Positions 32,985 to 41,570 of a stretch of DNA of 64,000 bases are shown in pieces. Positions within the stretch are counted from its first letter, which is position 1, and every line of letters starts with the position of its first letter. Where the stretch lies: NCBI GenBank assembly GCA_037045145.1, contig JBAOIA010000012.1, positions 62,001 to 126,000 on the forward strand, read 5' to 3'. The notes below the pieces were generated by a model that worked only from the letters and a program-made list of their open reading frames with translations, had not been told where the DNA came from and did no database searches. A program made the position numbers and the translations under genes. This stretch comes from Bacteroidia bacterium (GTDB taxonomy: Bacteria; Bacteroidota; Bacteroidia; AKYH767-A; OLB10).

Positions 32985-34145
32985 TTATGTAAAAATCGGA
33001 TGTCTTTCAAATGGCTTAGTACGGTCAAAAAGATATCTGTATGTAATAAGTGTCCTGCTACGCCATGAGCCTAATGACTCAGCGACCGACACCATTTTAG
33101 GATTGAAATCGCCTATCCATTGTAATTCACAATCTTCGTACTGCGTTTCTTTACGAATAATGGTGACCCCTTCTATTATCATAAAGCTATCTACACCCTT
33201 GCCCTGAAATTCAGGAATAACTCCAAACACAAGCCCAATCATTCTCTTTGAAACTCTTCGCTTCAGCATTAAAATAAACCGCAATTTTTCAAACCACCCA
33301 AACCTGCCATTAAAATGTTTGAATATTTGATTGATGTCAGGCAGGTTAACCCAAAATGCAATAGGTGTATTTTTATAATATACATACCAAATTATTTTTT
33401 CATCCATTACAGGCTTCATCTTTTTGAAAATTTGCTGTACTTGTTTTGATTCCAACTCCTTGCCGCCATGCTTCACCCATGCTTTGTTATATATAGCTCT
33501 GAAATCTTCTGCAAACTTTTCTAGTTGTGATTTTTTGATATGTATTGCTTTATAGTCTTTATCGGCCTTTATCAAGGCATGACGATCGTTAAATTTCCCG
33601 TCCAGCTCGCTGCGTACTTTTAGTCCATAGCAATATTGCTTGAAATAAATTTCAAATCCATACGACTCAAAAAACTCCTGATAATATGCTGGATTATAAT
33701 TCATTTTATATGGCGGCTCATGAAAACCTTCGGAAAGAAGTCCCCACCAGCTGTCGCGTTCGCCAAAATTTATTGGGCCATCCATTGCCTCAATGCCTCT
33801 ATTGGCAAGCCAGTCCTTTGCTGTATCAAAAAGTTTAAATGCAACTTCTTTATCATCAATACATTCAAAAAATCCCATGCCACCGGTTGGCTGTTTGTTA
33901 TTCTTTGTTGCCGTTTTTTTATCAATAAAAGCTGCAATACGGCCAACAACTTTATTCCTGCTGTTTTTTAAAATCCATCGCGTACACTCTCCATGTTTGA
34001 AAAATTTATTTTTAGCAGCATCAAAAACAGATTCAATATCATCGTCTAATGGTTGAATCCAGTTAGCATCAGAGGCATAAATCTGCTTTGGAAGTAATAA
34101 AAAATCTTTCTTATGTCCGGCAGTATTAACTTCAATAACTTGCAT
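32985..34145 (-). CDS. GNAT-superfamily acyltransferase-like protein (YghO-type)
   Basis: 386 residues from the ATG at 34145 ('MQVIEVNTAGHKKDFLLLP'); an in-frame TTG at 34154 overlaps a TAGTTTTG -7 box and is less likely. The C-terminal half has the GNAT-like 'RMIGLVFGVIPEFQGKGVDSFMI' (acetyl-CoA-binding loop type) after an N-terminal half with 'GRIAAFIDKKT' and 'GFFECIDDKEVAFKLFDTAKDWL' that also looks GNAT-like, suggesting a duplicated fold. Substrate unknown. It is divergent from the SDR gene with only 51 bases between starts. Confidence 0.72.
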   Translation of the reverse strand: MQVIEVNTAGHKKDFLLLPKQIYASDANWIQPLDDDIESVFDAAKNKFFKHGECTRWILKNSRNKVVGRIAAFIDKKTATKNNKQPTGGMGFFECIDDKEVAFKLFDTAKDWLANRGIEAMDGPINFGERDSWWGLLSEGFHEPPYKMNYNPAYYQEFFESYGFEIYFKQYCYGLKVRSELDGKFNDRHALIKADKDYKAIHIKKSQLEKFAEDFRAIYNKAWVKHGGKELESKQVQQIFKKMKPVMDEKIIWYVYYKNTPIAFWVNLPDINQIFKHFNGRFGWFEKLRFILMLKRRVSKRMIGLVFGVIPEFQGKGVDSFMIIEGVTIIRKETQYEDCELQWIGDFNPKMVSVAESLGSWRSRTLITYRYLFDRTKPFERHPIFT

Positions 34146-34151
34146 AGGCTG

Positions 34152-34159
34152 CAAAACTA
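34152..34159 (-). promoter_or_regulatory. Putative -7 element, minus strand, of the GNAT-like gene
   Basis: On the minus strand this reads TAGTTTTG (TAnnTTTG), ending 6 bases before the ATG at 34145. A leaderless or very short leader is predicted. Confidence 0.4.
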
Positions 34160-34161
34160 CT

Positions 34162-34169
34162 TATTTTTG
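34162..34169 (+). promoter_or_regulatory. Putative -7 element of the SDR gene
   Basis: TATTTTTG matches TAnnTTTG and lies 2 bases from the opposite-strand -7 box, 27 bases before the TTG start of the SDR gene. The two promoters must overlap. Confidence 0.4.
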
Positions 34170-34196
34170 CCATGAGCATTTTATTCACTTTTTTCA

Positions 34197-35003
34197 TTGA
34201 AAAATAAAGTCGTCATTATTACAGGAGCCACATCAGGAATAGGTAATGCCTGTGCACGATACTTTGCACAGCAAGGTTGTCACATTGTTATTGCAGCACG
34301 AAATGAAGAGAAACTTAAACGCATTGGCAGTGAGTTGAAATCTCTTTACGGCAATTGTCTTGCAGTGCCAACAGATGTAGCAATAGAAGCAGATTGTAAA
34401 AATCTTATTCAGAAAACTATTGAGACCTTTGGCTGTATTGATATTCTGATTAACAATGCCGGCATTTCTATGCGTGCTTTATTGAATGATGTTTCAATAA
34501 ACGTGATGCATCAGGTTATGGATATTAATTTTTGGGGAACAGTTAATTGCACAAAATATGCTTTACCCTATCTAATAAAATCGCAAGGCTCTGTAGTAGG
34601 TGTTTCATCAATTGCAGGTAAGAAAGGGCTTCCTGCACGTTGTGCCTATAGTGCCAGTAAGTTTGCTATGGAAGGTTTTCTGGAATCCTTGCGTATTGAA
34701 AATTTAAAAAACAATTTACATGTTTTAGTTGCAGCACCGGGTTATACAGCAAGTAACATCCGAAATACTGCTTTAAATAAAGATGGCCATCAGCAGGAAG
34801 AGTCTCCTTTGGACGAATCTAAATTAATGAAGCCTGAAGCAGTAGCTTATGAAATTTACAATGCTGTTTTACACCGTAAACGCGACCTTGTGTTAACCAC
34901 CAATGGAAAACTTACCGTATGGTTAAACAAATTTTTTCCGTCTTGGATGGATAAAATAGTTTATAATTTTGTAGCAAAAGAACCCGATTCACCATTTAAA
35001 TAA
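34197..35003 (+). CDS. Short-chain dehydrogenase/reductase (SDR)
   Basis: A 268-residue classical SDR: coenzyme loop 'TGATSGIGNACA', 'NNAG' ('ILINNAGIS'), catalytic Ser in 'VGVSSIAG' and Y-x3-K in 'AYSASKFA'. The C-terminal part has a hydrophobic helix near the end, seen in membrane-associated DHRS7-like members. Cofactor and substrate are not clear. The start must be TTG at 34197: no ATG or GTG exists in frame between the preceding stop (34173) and this codon, and TTG gives the normal 'MKNKVVIITGATSG'. A TPR lipoprotein gene follows after 10 bases. Confidence 0.9.
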   Translation: MKNKVVIITGATSGIGNACARYFAQQGCHIVIAARNEEKLKRIGSELKSLYGNCLAVPTDVAIEADCKNLIQKTIETFGCIDILINNAGISMRALLNDVSINVMHQVMDINFWGTVNCTKYALPYLIKSQGSVVGVSSIAGKKGLPARCAYSASKFAMEGFLESLRIENLKNNLHVLVAAPGYTASNIRNTALNKDGHQQEESPLDESKLMKPEAVAYEIYNAVLHRKRDLVLTTNGKLTVWLNKFFPSWMDKIVYNFVAKEPDSPFK

Positions 35004-35013
35004 TCTAATTAAA

Positions 35014-35544
35014 ATGTCAATAAGAACAATAATTTTTTGTGTACTGCCATGTATGTTACTTGCAGCATGTACTAATACCAAGCAACAGCTAAAAGACGAA
35101 ATAGACGCTAAAGAAAAACTTTTGTACGAAAACAAAAACGGACGCATTAACACAAAACTGGCCCGCGAAGTAATCATTCATTACCGCTATTATGCAGAAA
35201 AATTCCCTGACGATACTTTGTCTGTTGAGTATCTGTTTAAAGCTGGCGATGTTTCTGTTGGTATTGCTGCCTATGACAATGCATTAGAGTATTTTAAAAT
35301 CATTACAGAGAAATATCCAAAAAGTAACAGAGCCGCCTATTCGCTTTTTCTGCAAGGATATATTAGCGAGAATAACCTGGAAGACACATTAAACGCAAGG
35401 AAATATTACAATGAGTTTTTGGAAAAATATCCTAATAATGAAATGGCTGAAAGTGCACGTTTCTCAATATTAAATCTTGGTAAAAGTGCAGAAGATGTAA
35501 TGAAGCAAATTGACGGAAACAAAGACTCAATTTCTGAAAAATAA
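35014..35544 (+). CDS. TPR lipoprotein
   Basis: A 176-residue protein with a lipoprotein signal (lipobox LAAC, Cys at ~19) and TPR-like repeats ('YYAEKFPDDTLSVEYLFKAGDVSVGIAAYDNALEYFKIITEKYPKS'-type units, 'LNARKYYNEFLEKYPNNEMAES'). It is like the short TPR outer-membrane lipoproteins related to BamD/YbgF, but too short for BamD (~240). It lies 10 bases after the SDR gene and 2 bases before the TMTC-like gene, so all three are probably cotranscribed. Confidence 0.8.
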   Translation: MSIRTIIFCVLPCMLLAACTNTKQQLKDEIDAKEKLLYENKNGRINTKLAREVIIHYRYYAEKFPDDTLSVEYLFKAGDVSVGIAAYDNALEYFKIITEKYPKSNRAAYSLFLQGYISENNLEDTLNARKYYNEFLEKYPNNEMAESARFSILNLGKSAEDVMKQIDGNKDSISEK

Positions 35545-35546
35545 CG

Positions 35547-37487
35547 ATGGCAAAAAGCAAGAAACAGAAAGAGAGTATTGCTGAAGCACATCAGAGAAAA
35601 CAACAGCAAAAAGTTGCTGAGGCAAGAAATCGTAATATTAAAATTCTTCGAAGAATTCTTGCCTTAATATGTGGATTGTGTGGTGTGATATTATATTTAA
35701 ACACATTGCATCATGGATTTGTGTTAGATGATTATTCTGTAATTCTTGAAAACCGTATTACCAAACAAGGCGTAAAAGCTATACCTCAGATTTTTTCTTC
35801 ATCCTATAGAAGTGGATATTATTTAGGCACTGATGAACTGTATCGTCCTATTCCAAAATCAATCTTTGCCATTTCATGGAATTTGTTTGGCGACAATCCG
35901 TTGCCACTACATTTACTGAATATTGTTCTTTATGGGGTTACAGGAATTGTGCTATTTAATTTTTGTTACCTGCTTTTTCCAAATTTGATTTTTTCTTTTG
36001 TTGCATCAATGTTGTTTGTCTTGCACCCGGTGCACACAGAGGTTGTTGCCAACATAAAGAGTGTTGATGAAATACTGAGTTTTCTGCTTTGCATTTCTGC
36101 CTGTATTTTTTTAGTACGTTATGTTCAGACAAAAAAAATTGCCACATTAGTCTTAACCTCTATTTGCTTTTTCACAGCATTGCTTTCCAAAGAATCATCC
36201 ATAACTTTTTTAGCAATACTTCCGTTGCTGATTTTTATAAAGTCTGTTAAAAAAGAAACTTCATTAAACTGGAGCGCAGCTATAAAACCAATACTCACAC
36301 TGGTAGCATTTGCGTTTCTGTTTCTTATAATTCGTCATTCTGTTCTTAGTAAAATAGCAAGTGGCGATCCTTCAATTGCCGACAATTTATTGATGGCAGC
36401 AAAATCTTATGATCAGAAATTTGCAACGTCCATTATGATTTTAGGAATGTATTTAAAACTTCTTTTTATTCCTCACCCTTTAGTTTTCGATTACTCATTT
36501 AATCAGATACCATTGGTCGGAATGGGAAACATCTGGTTTATTCTTTCCCTGGCCATTCATATAGGACTTTTGCTTTGGGCTGTTCTTTTATGGAAGAAAA
36601 ACAAACTGTTGTCATTTACCATACTGTTCTATTTTATTTCCATGAGTATTTATGCCAACATTTTTTATATGATAGGCTCATCTTTTGGAGAACGATTTTT
36701 ATATACTGCCAGTTTTGGTTTTTGTATGGCTGTAGCTTATGCATTATCATTGCTAAGCAAAAACCAAAATGCCGAAACTGTTTCTTCCTTTTTTAAAACC
36801 AACCTGACTGTTTTTCTAATATTATTTCCTGTTGCAGGGGCATTCGCATATAAAACAATTACAAGAAATACCGTCTGGAAATCGAACTACACTTTGTATG
36901 CTAACGATGTTAACCTTTCCCCAAACAGTACAAGAACACATTATTACTATGGGAATCTTTTAGCAAAAGACGATTTTCAAAACGGAAAAACAGATCAGGA
37001 AAAAGACTCTATTCAAAAACTGGCATTGAGTGAGTTGGAAAAGTCAGTTGCTATTTTTCCATTTGGTGATGCTTATAATCAAATGGGAATTATTTATAAT
37101 AAAAGAAAAGATTATAAGAAATCATTCGAGAACTATCAGCTTGCCATGAAGGCCGCACCTAACGACCCAATGATTCAGAACAACTTAGGCTCATTATATT
37201 TTAATATGGGTCAAATACCGGAGGCAAAAGCATGTTACGAAAAAGCTGTTCTGTTGAATCCCTCCTATTCCGAAGCATGGATGAACTTAGGCAGTGCCTG
37301 CGGAATGATGAAACTATATGATGAGGCAGTAACCAACTATTTGAAAGCAATAAAATTTGATCCAAATCTGGCTCAGGCATATTACTATCTTGGCCTGACC
37401 TATCGTTTTAAAGGCGATCAACAAAACTCCGCTTTCTATTATGATAAAGCTGCAAAGATGGATCCCGAGAAATACGGAAAGAAATAA
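35547..37487 (+). CDS. TMTC-like GT-C glycosyltransferase with C-terminal TPR
   Basis: A 646-residue protein: a basic, Lys/Gln-rich cytoplasmic start (1-30), ~10 membrane helices from residue 34 to ~430, and tetratricopeptide repeats at ~500-640 ('YNQMGIIYNKRKDYKKSFENYQLAM', 'NNLGSLYFNMGQIPEAKACYEKAV' type). The first loop has 'FVLDDYSVI', the acidic pair of GT-C enzymes that use a lipid-linked sugar. This layout is that of the TMTC/DUF1736 family, O-mannosyltransferases in eukaryotes; the bacterial role is unproven and may be protein or surface glycosylation. Start at ATG 35547, 2 bases after the lipoprotein stop. Confidence 0.8.
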   Translation: MAKSKKQKESIAEAHQRKQQQKVAEARNRNIKILRRILALICGLCGVILYLNTLHHGFVLDDYSVILENRITKQGVKAIPQIFSSSYRSGYYLGTDELYRPIPKSIFAISWNLFGDNPLPLHLLNIVLYGVTGIVLFNFCYLLFPNLIFSFVASMLFVLHPVHTEVVANIKSVDEILSFLLCISACIFLVRYVQTKKIATLVLTSICFFTALLSKESSITFLAILPLLIFIKSVKKETSLNWSAAIKPILTLVAFAFLFLIIRHSVLSKIASGDPSIADNLLMAAKSYDQKFATSIMILGMYLKLLFIPHPLVFDYSFNQIPLVGMGNIWFILSLAIHIGLLLWAVLLWKKNKLLSFTILFYFISMSIYANIFYMIGSSFGERFLYTASFGFCMAVAYALSLLSKNQNAETVSSFFKTNLTVFLILFPVAGAFAYKTITRNTVWKSNYTLYANDVNLSPNSTRTHYYYGNLLAKDDFQNGKTDQEKDSIQKLALSELEKSVAIFPFGDAYNQMGIIYNKRKDYKKSFENYQLAMKAAPNDPMIQNNLGSLYFNMGQIPEAKACYEKAVLLNPSYSEAWMNLGSACGMMKLYDEAVTNYLKAIKFDPNLAQAYYYLGLTYRFKGDQQNSAFYYDKAAKMDPEKYGKK

Positions 37488-37490
37488 AAA

Positions 37491-37512
37491 AAGCTGCCTT
37501 TACAGACAGCTT
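37491..37512. terminator. Bidirectional terminator between convergent genes
   Basis: AAGCTG / CAGCTT stem with a 10-base loop, preceded by A-run and followed by T-rich DNA, between the convergent TMTC-like and FKBP genes. The stem is short (6 bp). Confidence 0.5.
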
Positions 37513-37533
37513 CTCATTTTATTTTTGCTTTGA

Positions 37534-38241
37534 TTACTTATCAATAGAAATTAATTCTACTTCAAAAACCAATGTTTCATTTGGACCAATTGCCCCACCT
37601 GCTCCACTCTCGCCATAGGCTAGGTTTGAAGGAATAAACAACTTCCATTTAGAACCTACAGGCATTAATTGTAATGCTTCTGTCCATCCCGGAATTACCT
37701 GATTAACGCCAAACTGTGCAGGTTGACCTCTCTCCACTGAGCTGTCAAATACTTTACCATCAATAGTTGTTCCATGATAATGTGTTGTTACTTTATCGGT
37801 TGCTGTTGGTTTTGGACCATTACCTTCTTTAATAATTTCGTACTGAAGGCCGCTTGGTAATGTAATCACACCTTTGCGCTTGCCGTTATCTTCTAAGAAT
37901 TTTTTACCTTTTTCTAAGTTAACACCTGCTTTGGCTTTCGCTTCCTGATCTTTCACTTTTTGCTTTTCGCCCATATAGGCACCAATACATGCCTGAACCT
38001 GCTCCATTGTTAAAGCTGTTTTTTCACCTTTCAAAGCCTCGGATATACCTCTTGAAATTAGGTCAACATTCATGTCAGTAAGTCCGTCCTTTTTCATGTT
38101 TTCACCAATAGAAACTCCAATACCATAGCTCACAGAGTCTAAAGTTGTTGTGATGGCTTGTGATCCACCTGTGTTTTTCTGTCCACATGCGCTAAAGGCC
38201 ATTGCCAGAAAACCAAAAACTGTTACATTAAATTTATTCAT
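37534..38241 (-). CDS. FKBP-type peptidyl-prolyl isomerase lipoprotein (Mip/FkpA-like)
   Basis: A 235-residue protein with a lipoprotein signal (Cys ~19 in 'FSACGQ'), a Mip-type dimerisation region (~30-125, 'SYGIGVSIGENMKKDG' and an Ala/Lys-rich helix), and a C-terminal FKBP domain (~130-235: 'GNGPKPTATDKVTTHYHGT', 'FDSSVERGQPAQFGVNQVIPGW', 'IPSNLAYGESGAGG'). It helps proline isomerisation of exported proteins. TATATTTG at 38272-38265 is its likely -7 element. Confidence 0.9.
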   Translation of the reverse strand: MNKFNVTVFGFLAMAFSACGQKNTGGSQAITTTLDSVSYGIGVSIGENMKKDGLTDMNVDLISRGISEALKGEKTALTMEQVQACIGAYMGEKQKVKDQEAKAKAGVNLEKGKKFLEDNGKRKGVITLPSGLQYEIIKEGNGPKPTATDKVTTHYHGTTIDGKVFDSSVERGQPAQFGVNQVIPGWTEALQLMPVGSKWKLFIPSNLAYGESGAGGAIGPNETLVFEVELISIDK

Positions 38242-38264
38242 TATATGCTTTTTTTAAATCCGCG

Positions 38265-38272
38265 CAAATATA
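38265..38272 (-). promoter_or_regulatory. Putative -7 promoter element of the FKBP gene
   Basis: Reads TATATTTG on the minus strand (TAnnTTTG), 23 bases before the ATG at 38241. Confidence 0.4.
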
Positions 38273-38418
38273 GACTTATATCATTAGCAATATCATGCCG
38301 GAGAAAATAAAACTGAGATTCTTTTATTCGCATTTTGAATGTTAATAACTCTATATGAATAGCCCGTTAACTTGCCATTTTGTTTATAATTTTATGAATG
38401 TGCAAACCATAATGCAGC

Positions 38419-38426
38419 TATTTTTG
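38419..38426 (+). promoter_or_regulatory. Putative -7 promoter element of the UPF0173 gene
   Basis: TATTTTTG matches TAnnTTTG, 37 bases before the ATG at 38464. The -33 position is not clear. Confidence 0.35.
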
Positions 38427-38463
38427 TGAATTGCTATAAAAGCGATGTATTGTACTGATTAAG

Positions 38464-39144
38464 ATGAAAGTTACTTACTACGGACATTCTTGTTTTCTGC
38501 TCGAAGTTGCCTCAAAAAGCATACTGTTCGACCCATTTATTACCGGTAACCCTTTGGCTGTGGACATTAAGATTCAGAGGATTAAGGCCGATTATATCCT
38601 TATTTCTCATGGACATGGCGATCATATTGGCGATGCTGTTGAAATTGCACGTCAAACCAATGCATTGGTAATTAGTAATTATGAAATCTGTAACTGGATT
38701 CAGGATAAGGGTATCAATCAAGTGCATAGCATGAACATTGGCGGTCACAAACTATTTGATTTCGGCAAGCTGAAATGTGTAAACGCCATTCACAGCAGTT
38801 CTTTCCCTGATGGTACTTATGGCGGCAATCCGATGGGTTTTTTATTGGAAACAGCAGAAGGCAATCTCTACTATTCCGGTGACACTGCCCTAACCTATGA
38901 CATGAAACTTATAGGTGATTACAAAAGAATTGACTTGTGCATGCTTCCTATAGGCAACAATTTTACTATGGGAATAGACAATGCTTTAATTGCTTCGGAG
39001 TTTGTAAAATGTGACCGTATAATTGGTATGCATTACGATACATTCGAACAGATTAAGATTGATCATGCAGAGGCAAAAGATAAATTCAACAATGCAGGCA
39101 AGGAACTCATTTTAATGGACATTGGCAGTGCAATGACTTTTTAA
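38464..39144 (+). CDS. Metal-dependent hydrolase, UPF0173 (metallo-beta-lactamase fold)
   Basis: A 226-residue metallo-beta-lactamase-fold protein: 'YYGHSCFLLE', metal motif 'ILISHGHGDHIGD' (HxHxDH), 'YSGDTALTYDM' and a late 'GMHYDTF' His. The layout is that of UPF0173 (YtkL-like) hydrolases; the substrate is unknown. It precedes parA by 29 bases and may share its transcript. Confidence 0.9.
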   Translation: MKVTYYGHSCFLLEVASKSILFDPFITGNPLAVDIKIQRIKADYILISHGHGDHIGDAVEIARQTNALVISNYEICNWIQDKGINQVHSMNIGGHKLFDFGKLKCVNAIHSSSFPDGTYGGNPMGFLLETAEGNLYYSGDTALTYDMKLIGDYKRIDLCMLPIGNNFTMGIDNALIASEFVKCDRIIGMHYDTFEQIKIDHAEAKDKFNNAGKELILMDIGSAMTF

Positions 39145-39173
39145 CATAAAAAAACAAAAGAAAAATAAAATAA

Positions 39174-40007
39174 ATGGCTAAAATAATCTCGATAGCAAAT
39201 CAAAAAGGAGGAGTAGGAAAAACAACGTCTGCTATAAATCTGGCAGCTAGTTTGGCAGTGCTCGAATATAAAACCCTGTTGATTGATGCTGACCCGCAGG
39301 CAAACAGCACCAGTGGTGTTGGATTTGATCCACGAAAAATCACCAACAGTATTTACGAATGTATCATCAATGATCTTGATCCATCTAAAGCAATACAGGA
39401 AACACAAACACCAAATTTGTTTCTGCTGCCTGCTCACATTGATTTGGTTGGTGCAGAAATTGAAATGATAAATCTCTCAAACAGAGAATATATGATGAAG
39501 CAGGTAATTGATAAAATTTCTGCAGACTATGAATTTATTATTATAGATTGTTCTCCATCATTAGGCTTGGTAACCATCAATGCACTCACCGCTTCCGACA
39601 GCGTAATTATTCCTGTTCAGTGTGAATATTTTGCACTCGAGGGTCTCGGTAAATTACTCAACACCATCAACATTGTTCAAAGCAGGTTAAATCCAAATCT
39701 GGGAATTGAAGGTATTTTACTAACCATGTACGATTCGCGTCTGCGACTGAGCAATCAGGTTGTTGAAGAGGTAAAAACACATTTTCAAAATATGGTATTC
39801 AGTACCATCATTCAGCGTAATACCAAATTGGGCGAAGCTCCCAGCTTTGGCGAAACAATTATTATGCATGATGCCAGCAGCAAAGGTGCTATTAACTACC
39901 TGAATCTGGCAAGAGAAATTCTGCAAAAAAATAATTTAACCGGGGTGCCTACACAACGTGAAAAATTATTTAAGGCAGAAGAAACAAAAAAAGTTAGAAT
40001 GAACTAA
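39174..40007 (+). CDS. parA: Chromosome-partitioning ATPase ParA (Soj)
   Basis: A 277-residue Walker ATPase. The deviant Walker A KGGVGKTT is at residues 11-18, followed by 'LLIDADPQANST' and 'FIIIDCSPSLG'. It forms an ATP-dependent nucleoid gradient that moves ParB-parS complexes. parB follows after 60 bases. This is the chromosomal type of ParA, lacking the N-terminal DNA-binding domain of plasmid type Ia. Confidence 0.95.
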   Translation: MAKIISIANQKGGVGKTTSAINLAASLAVLEYKTLLIDADPQANSTSGVGFDPRKITNSIYECIINDLDPSKAIQETQTPNLFLLPAHIDLVGAEIEMINLSNREYMMKQVIDKISADYEFIIIDCSPSLGLVTINALTASDSVIIPVQCEYFALEGLGKLLNTINIVQSRLNPNLGIEGILLTMYDSRLRLSNQVVEEVKTHFQNMVFSTIIQRNTKLGEAPSFGETIIMHDASSKGAINYLNLAREILQKNNLTGVPTQREKLFKAEETKKVRMN

Positions 40008-40067
40008 ATTATTCCTAAAACCGTTTCAAATTTAAACTACGGTTTCAGATTAAAACCAAAATATAGA

Positions 40068-40958
40068 ATGTCACAAAAAAAATCGGGTCTTGGTAAAGGA
40101 CTAAGTGCCTTGCTTGACAACAGCGTATCTGTAAATGAATTTAAAGAGATTGGCACAGTAACGCCTAATGCACAAATTACATCCCTTCCTGTTGACCGAA
40201 TTGAAGCCAACCCATTTCAGCCACGTAATGAGTTTAAAGAAGAAGAATTATTAAACCTTGCAGACTCCATCAGAGTGCATGGACTGATTCAACCTATTAC
40301 AGTAAGAAAACTTTCTGCCGATAAGTATCAGATAATTTCGGGTGAAAGAAGATTTCGTGCAGCACAATTAGTAGGCTTAACAAGTGTTCCTGTTTTTATT
40401 CGTCTTGCAAACGATCAGAGCATGCTTGAAATGGCATTGGTTGAAAACATTCAACGCGAAAATTTAAATGCAATTGAAATAGCCATCAGCTATAAAAGAC
40501 TTATTGATGAATGTAAACTAACGCAGGAAGACCTTGGACTTCGTGTAGGTAAAGACCGCACAACGGTAACCAACTATCTTCGTTTGTTAAAGTTACCACC
40601 ACAAATTCAAACTGCCCTTCGTGATGATAAAATAAGTATGGGACATGCACGTGCCATCATCAGCATTAGTGACCCTGTTATGCAGTTGAAAATCTTTAAT
40701 GAAATTCTTGAGAATGATTTAAGTGTTCGCTCGGTTGAAGATATAGTACGCGGCTCATCAAAAAATGAGAAGAAACAACCAAGCATCAGCGAAAAATTTA
40801 TTAAAGGAATAGAATACAAACATATTCAGAAACGTCTGGAAGATAAGTTTGAAACAAAGATAGAAGTGAAGCATCGCAAAAACGGTTCGGGACAAATAAT
40901 GTTCACCTATTTTTCTACTGACGATTTAAATCGTTTACTCGATATTCTTGACGCTTAA
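40068..40958 (+). CDS. parB: Chromosome-partitioning protein ParB (Spo0J)
   Basis: A 296-residue protein: N-terminal ParA-contact 'KKSGLGKGLSALL', the ParB/Srx CTP-binding domain with 'NPFQPRNEF' and 'ISGERRFRAAQL', a HTH ('EDLGLRVGKDRTTVTNYLRLL') and a C-terminal dimerisation domain. It binds parS and spreads on DNA with CTP. No parS (core CACGTG inside TGTTTCACGTGAAACA) was seen by eye in the window. DUF5683 and dapB follow, an arrangement common in Bacteroidota. Confidence 0.95.
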   Translation: MSQKKSGLGKGLSALLDNSVSVNEFKEIGTVTPNAQITSLPVDRIEANPFQPRNEFKEEELLNLADSIRVHGLIQPITVRKLSADKYQIISGERRFRAAQLVGLTSVPVFIRLANDQSMLEMALVENIQRENLNAIEIAISYKRLIDECKLTQEDLGLRVGKDRTTVTNYLRLLKLPPQIQTALRDDKISMGHARAIISISDPVMQLKIFNEILENDLSVRSVEDIVRGSSKNEKKQPSISEKFIKGIEYKHIQKRLEDKFETKIEVKHRKNGSGQIMFTYFSTDDLNRLLDILDA

Positions 40959-40970
40959 ATTTTTGTCTGC

Positions 40971-41567
40971 ATGAGGCTGTGGCTATTGGTTGTTCTGTTT
41001 TTTACGGCTTACTGCGTAAATGCCCAACAGGACACCATGATTTTTAAGGCCAAAACAAATATTGTTGTTCAGGACGATACAGTTAAACAGGCTGCTGTTT
41101 TATCTCAAAAGATTCATCAACACTCTCCTCATAAAGCTACCATCTACTCTGCTATTATACCCGGATTGGGTCAGGCTTATAATAAAAAGTATTGGAAGAT
41201 TCCTGTAATCTATGGACTTACAGGCGTGTTAACTTATTTTGCAATAGACAACAACAAAGAGTATGTGGTTTATAAAGATGCCTATAAATGGCGACTCGAT
41301 GACAACAGTGCTACAGTAGATAAGTTTGAAGGCATTTACTCTGATGAGGACTTGCGGATTTTAAAAAATTATTATCGCAGAAACCGCGACCTGTCTTTTA
41401 TCGGAATGGGTGTTGTTTATTTGTTAAATGTAGTTGATGCTGCAGTAGATGCACACTTGTTTTATTTTGATGTCAGTGATGATTTATCCTTAAAGGTGCA
41501 ACCCGGAGTACAACCCATGAGTCATACTGCATTTGCCGGCCTAAAATTGAGTTTACTAATTAAATAA
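40971..41567 (+). CDS. DUF5683 membrane protein
   Basis: A 198-residue protein with an N-terminal signal or anchor (1-19, ends 'NAQ'), two or three membrane segments ('ATIYSAIIPGLGQAYNKKYWKIPVIYG', 'LSFIGMGVVYLLNVVDAAVDAHLF') and a C-terminal 'MSHTAFAGLKLSLLIK'. The 'IPGLGQAYN' motif is typical of DUF5683. It is almost always found between parB and dapB in Bacteroidota; the function is unknown. It starts 12 bases after parB and 3 bases before dapB. Confidence 0.85.
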   Translation: MRLWLLVVLFFTAYCVNAQQDTMIFKAKTNIVVQDDTVKQAAVLSQKIHQHSPHKATIYSAIIPGLGQAYNKKYWKIPVIYGLTGVLTYFAIDNNKEYVVYKDAYKWRLDDNSATVDKFEGIYSDEDLRILKNYYRRNRDLSFIGMGVVYLLNVVDAAVDAHLFYFDVSDDLSLKVQPGVQPMSHTAFAGLKLSLLIK

Positions 41568-41570
41568 GAT

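Noticed and set aside
39174..40958. A parS site near parAB
   Set aside because: No sequence close to TGTTTCACGTGAAACA was seen by eye near these genes; a proper search of the genome would be needed.
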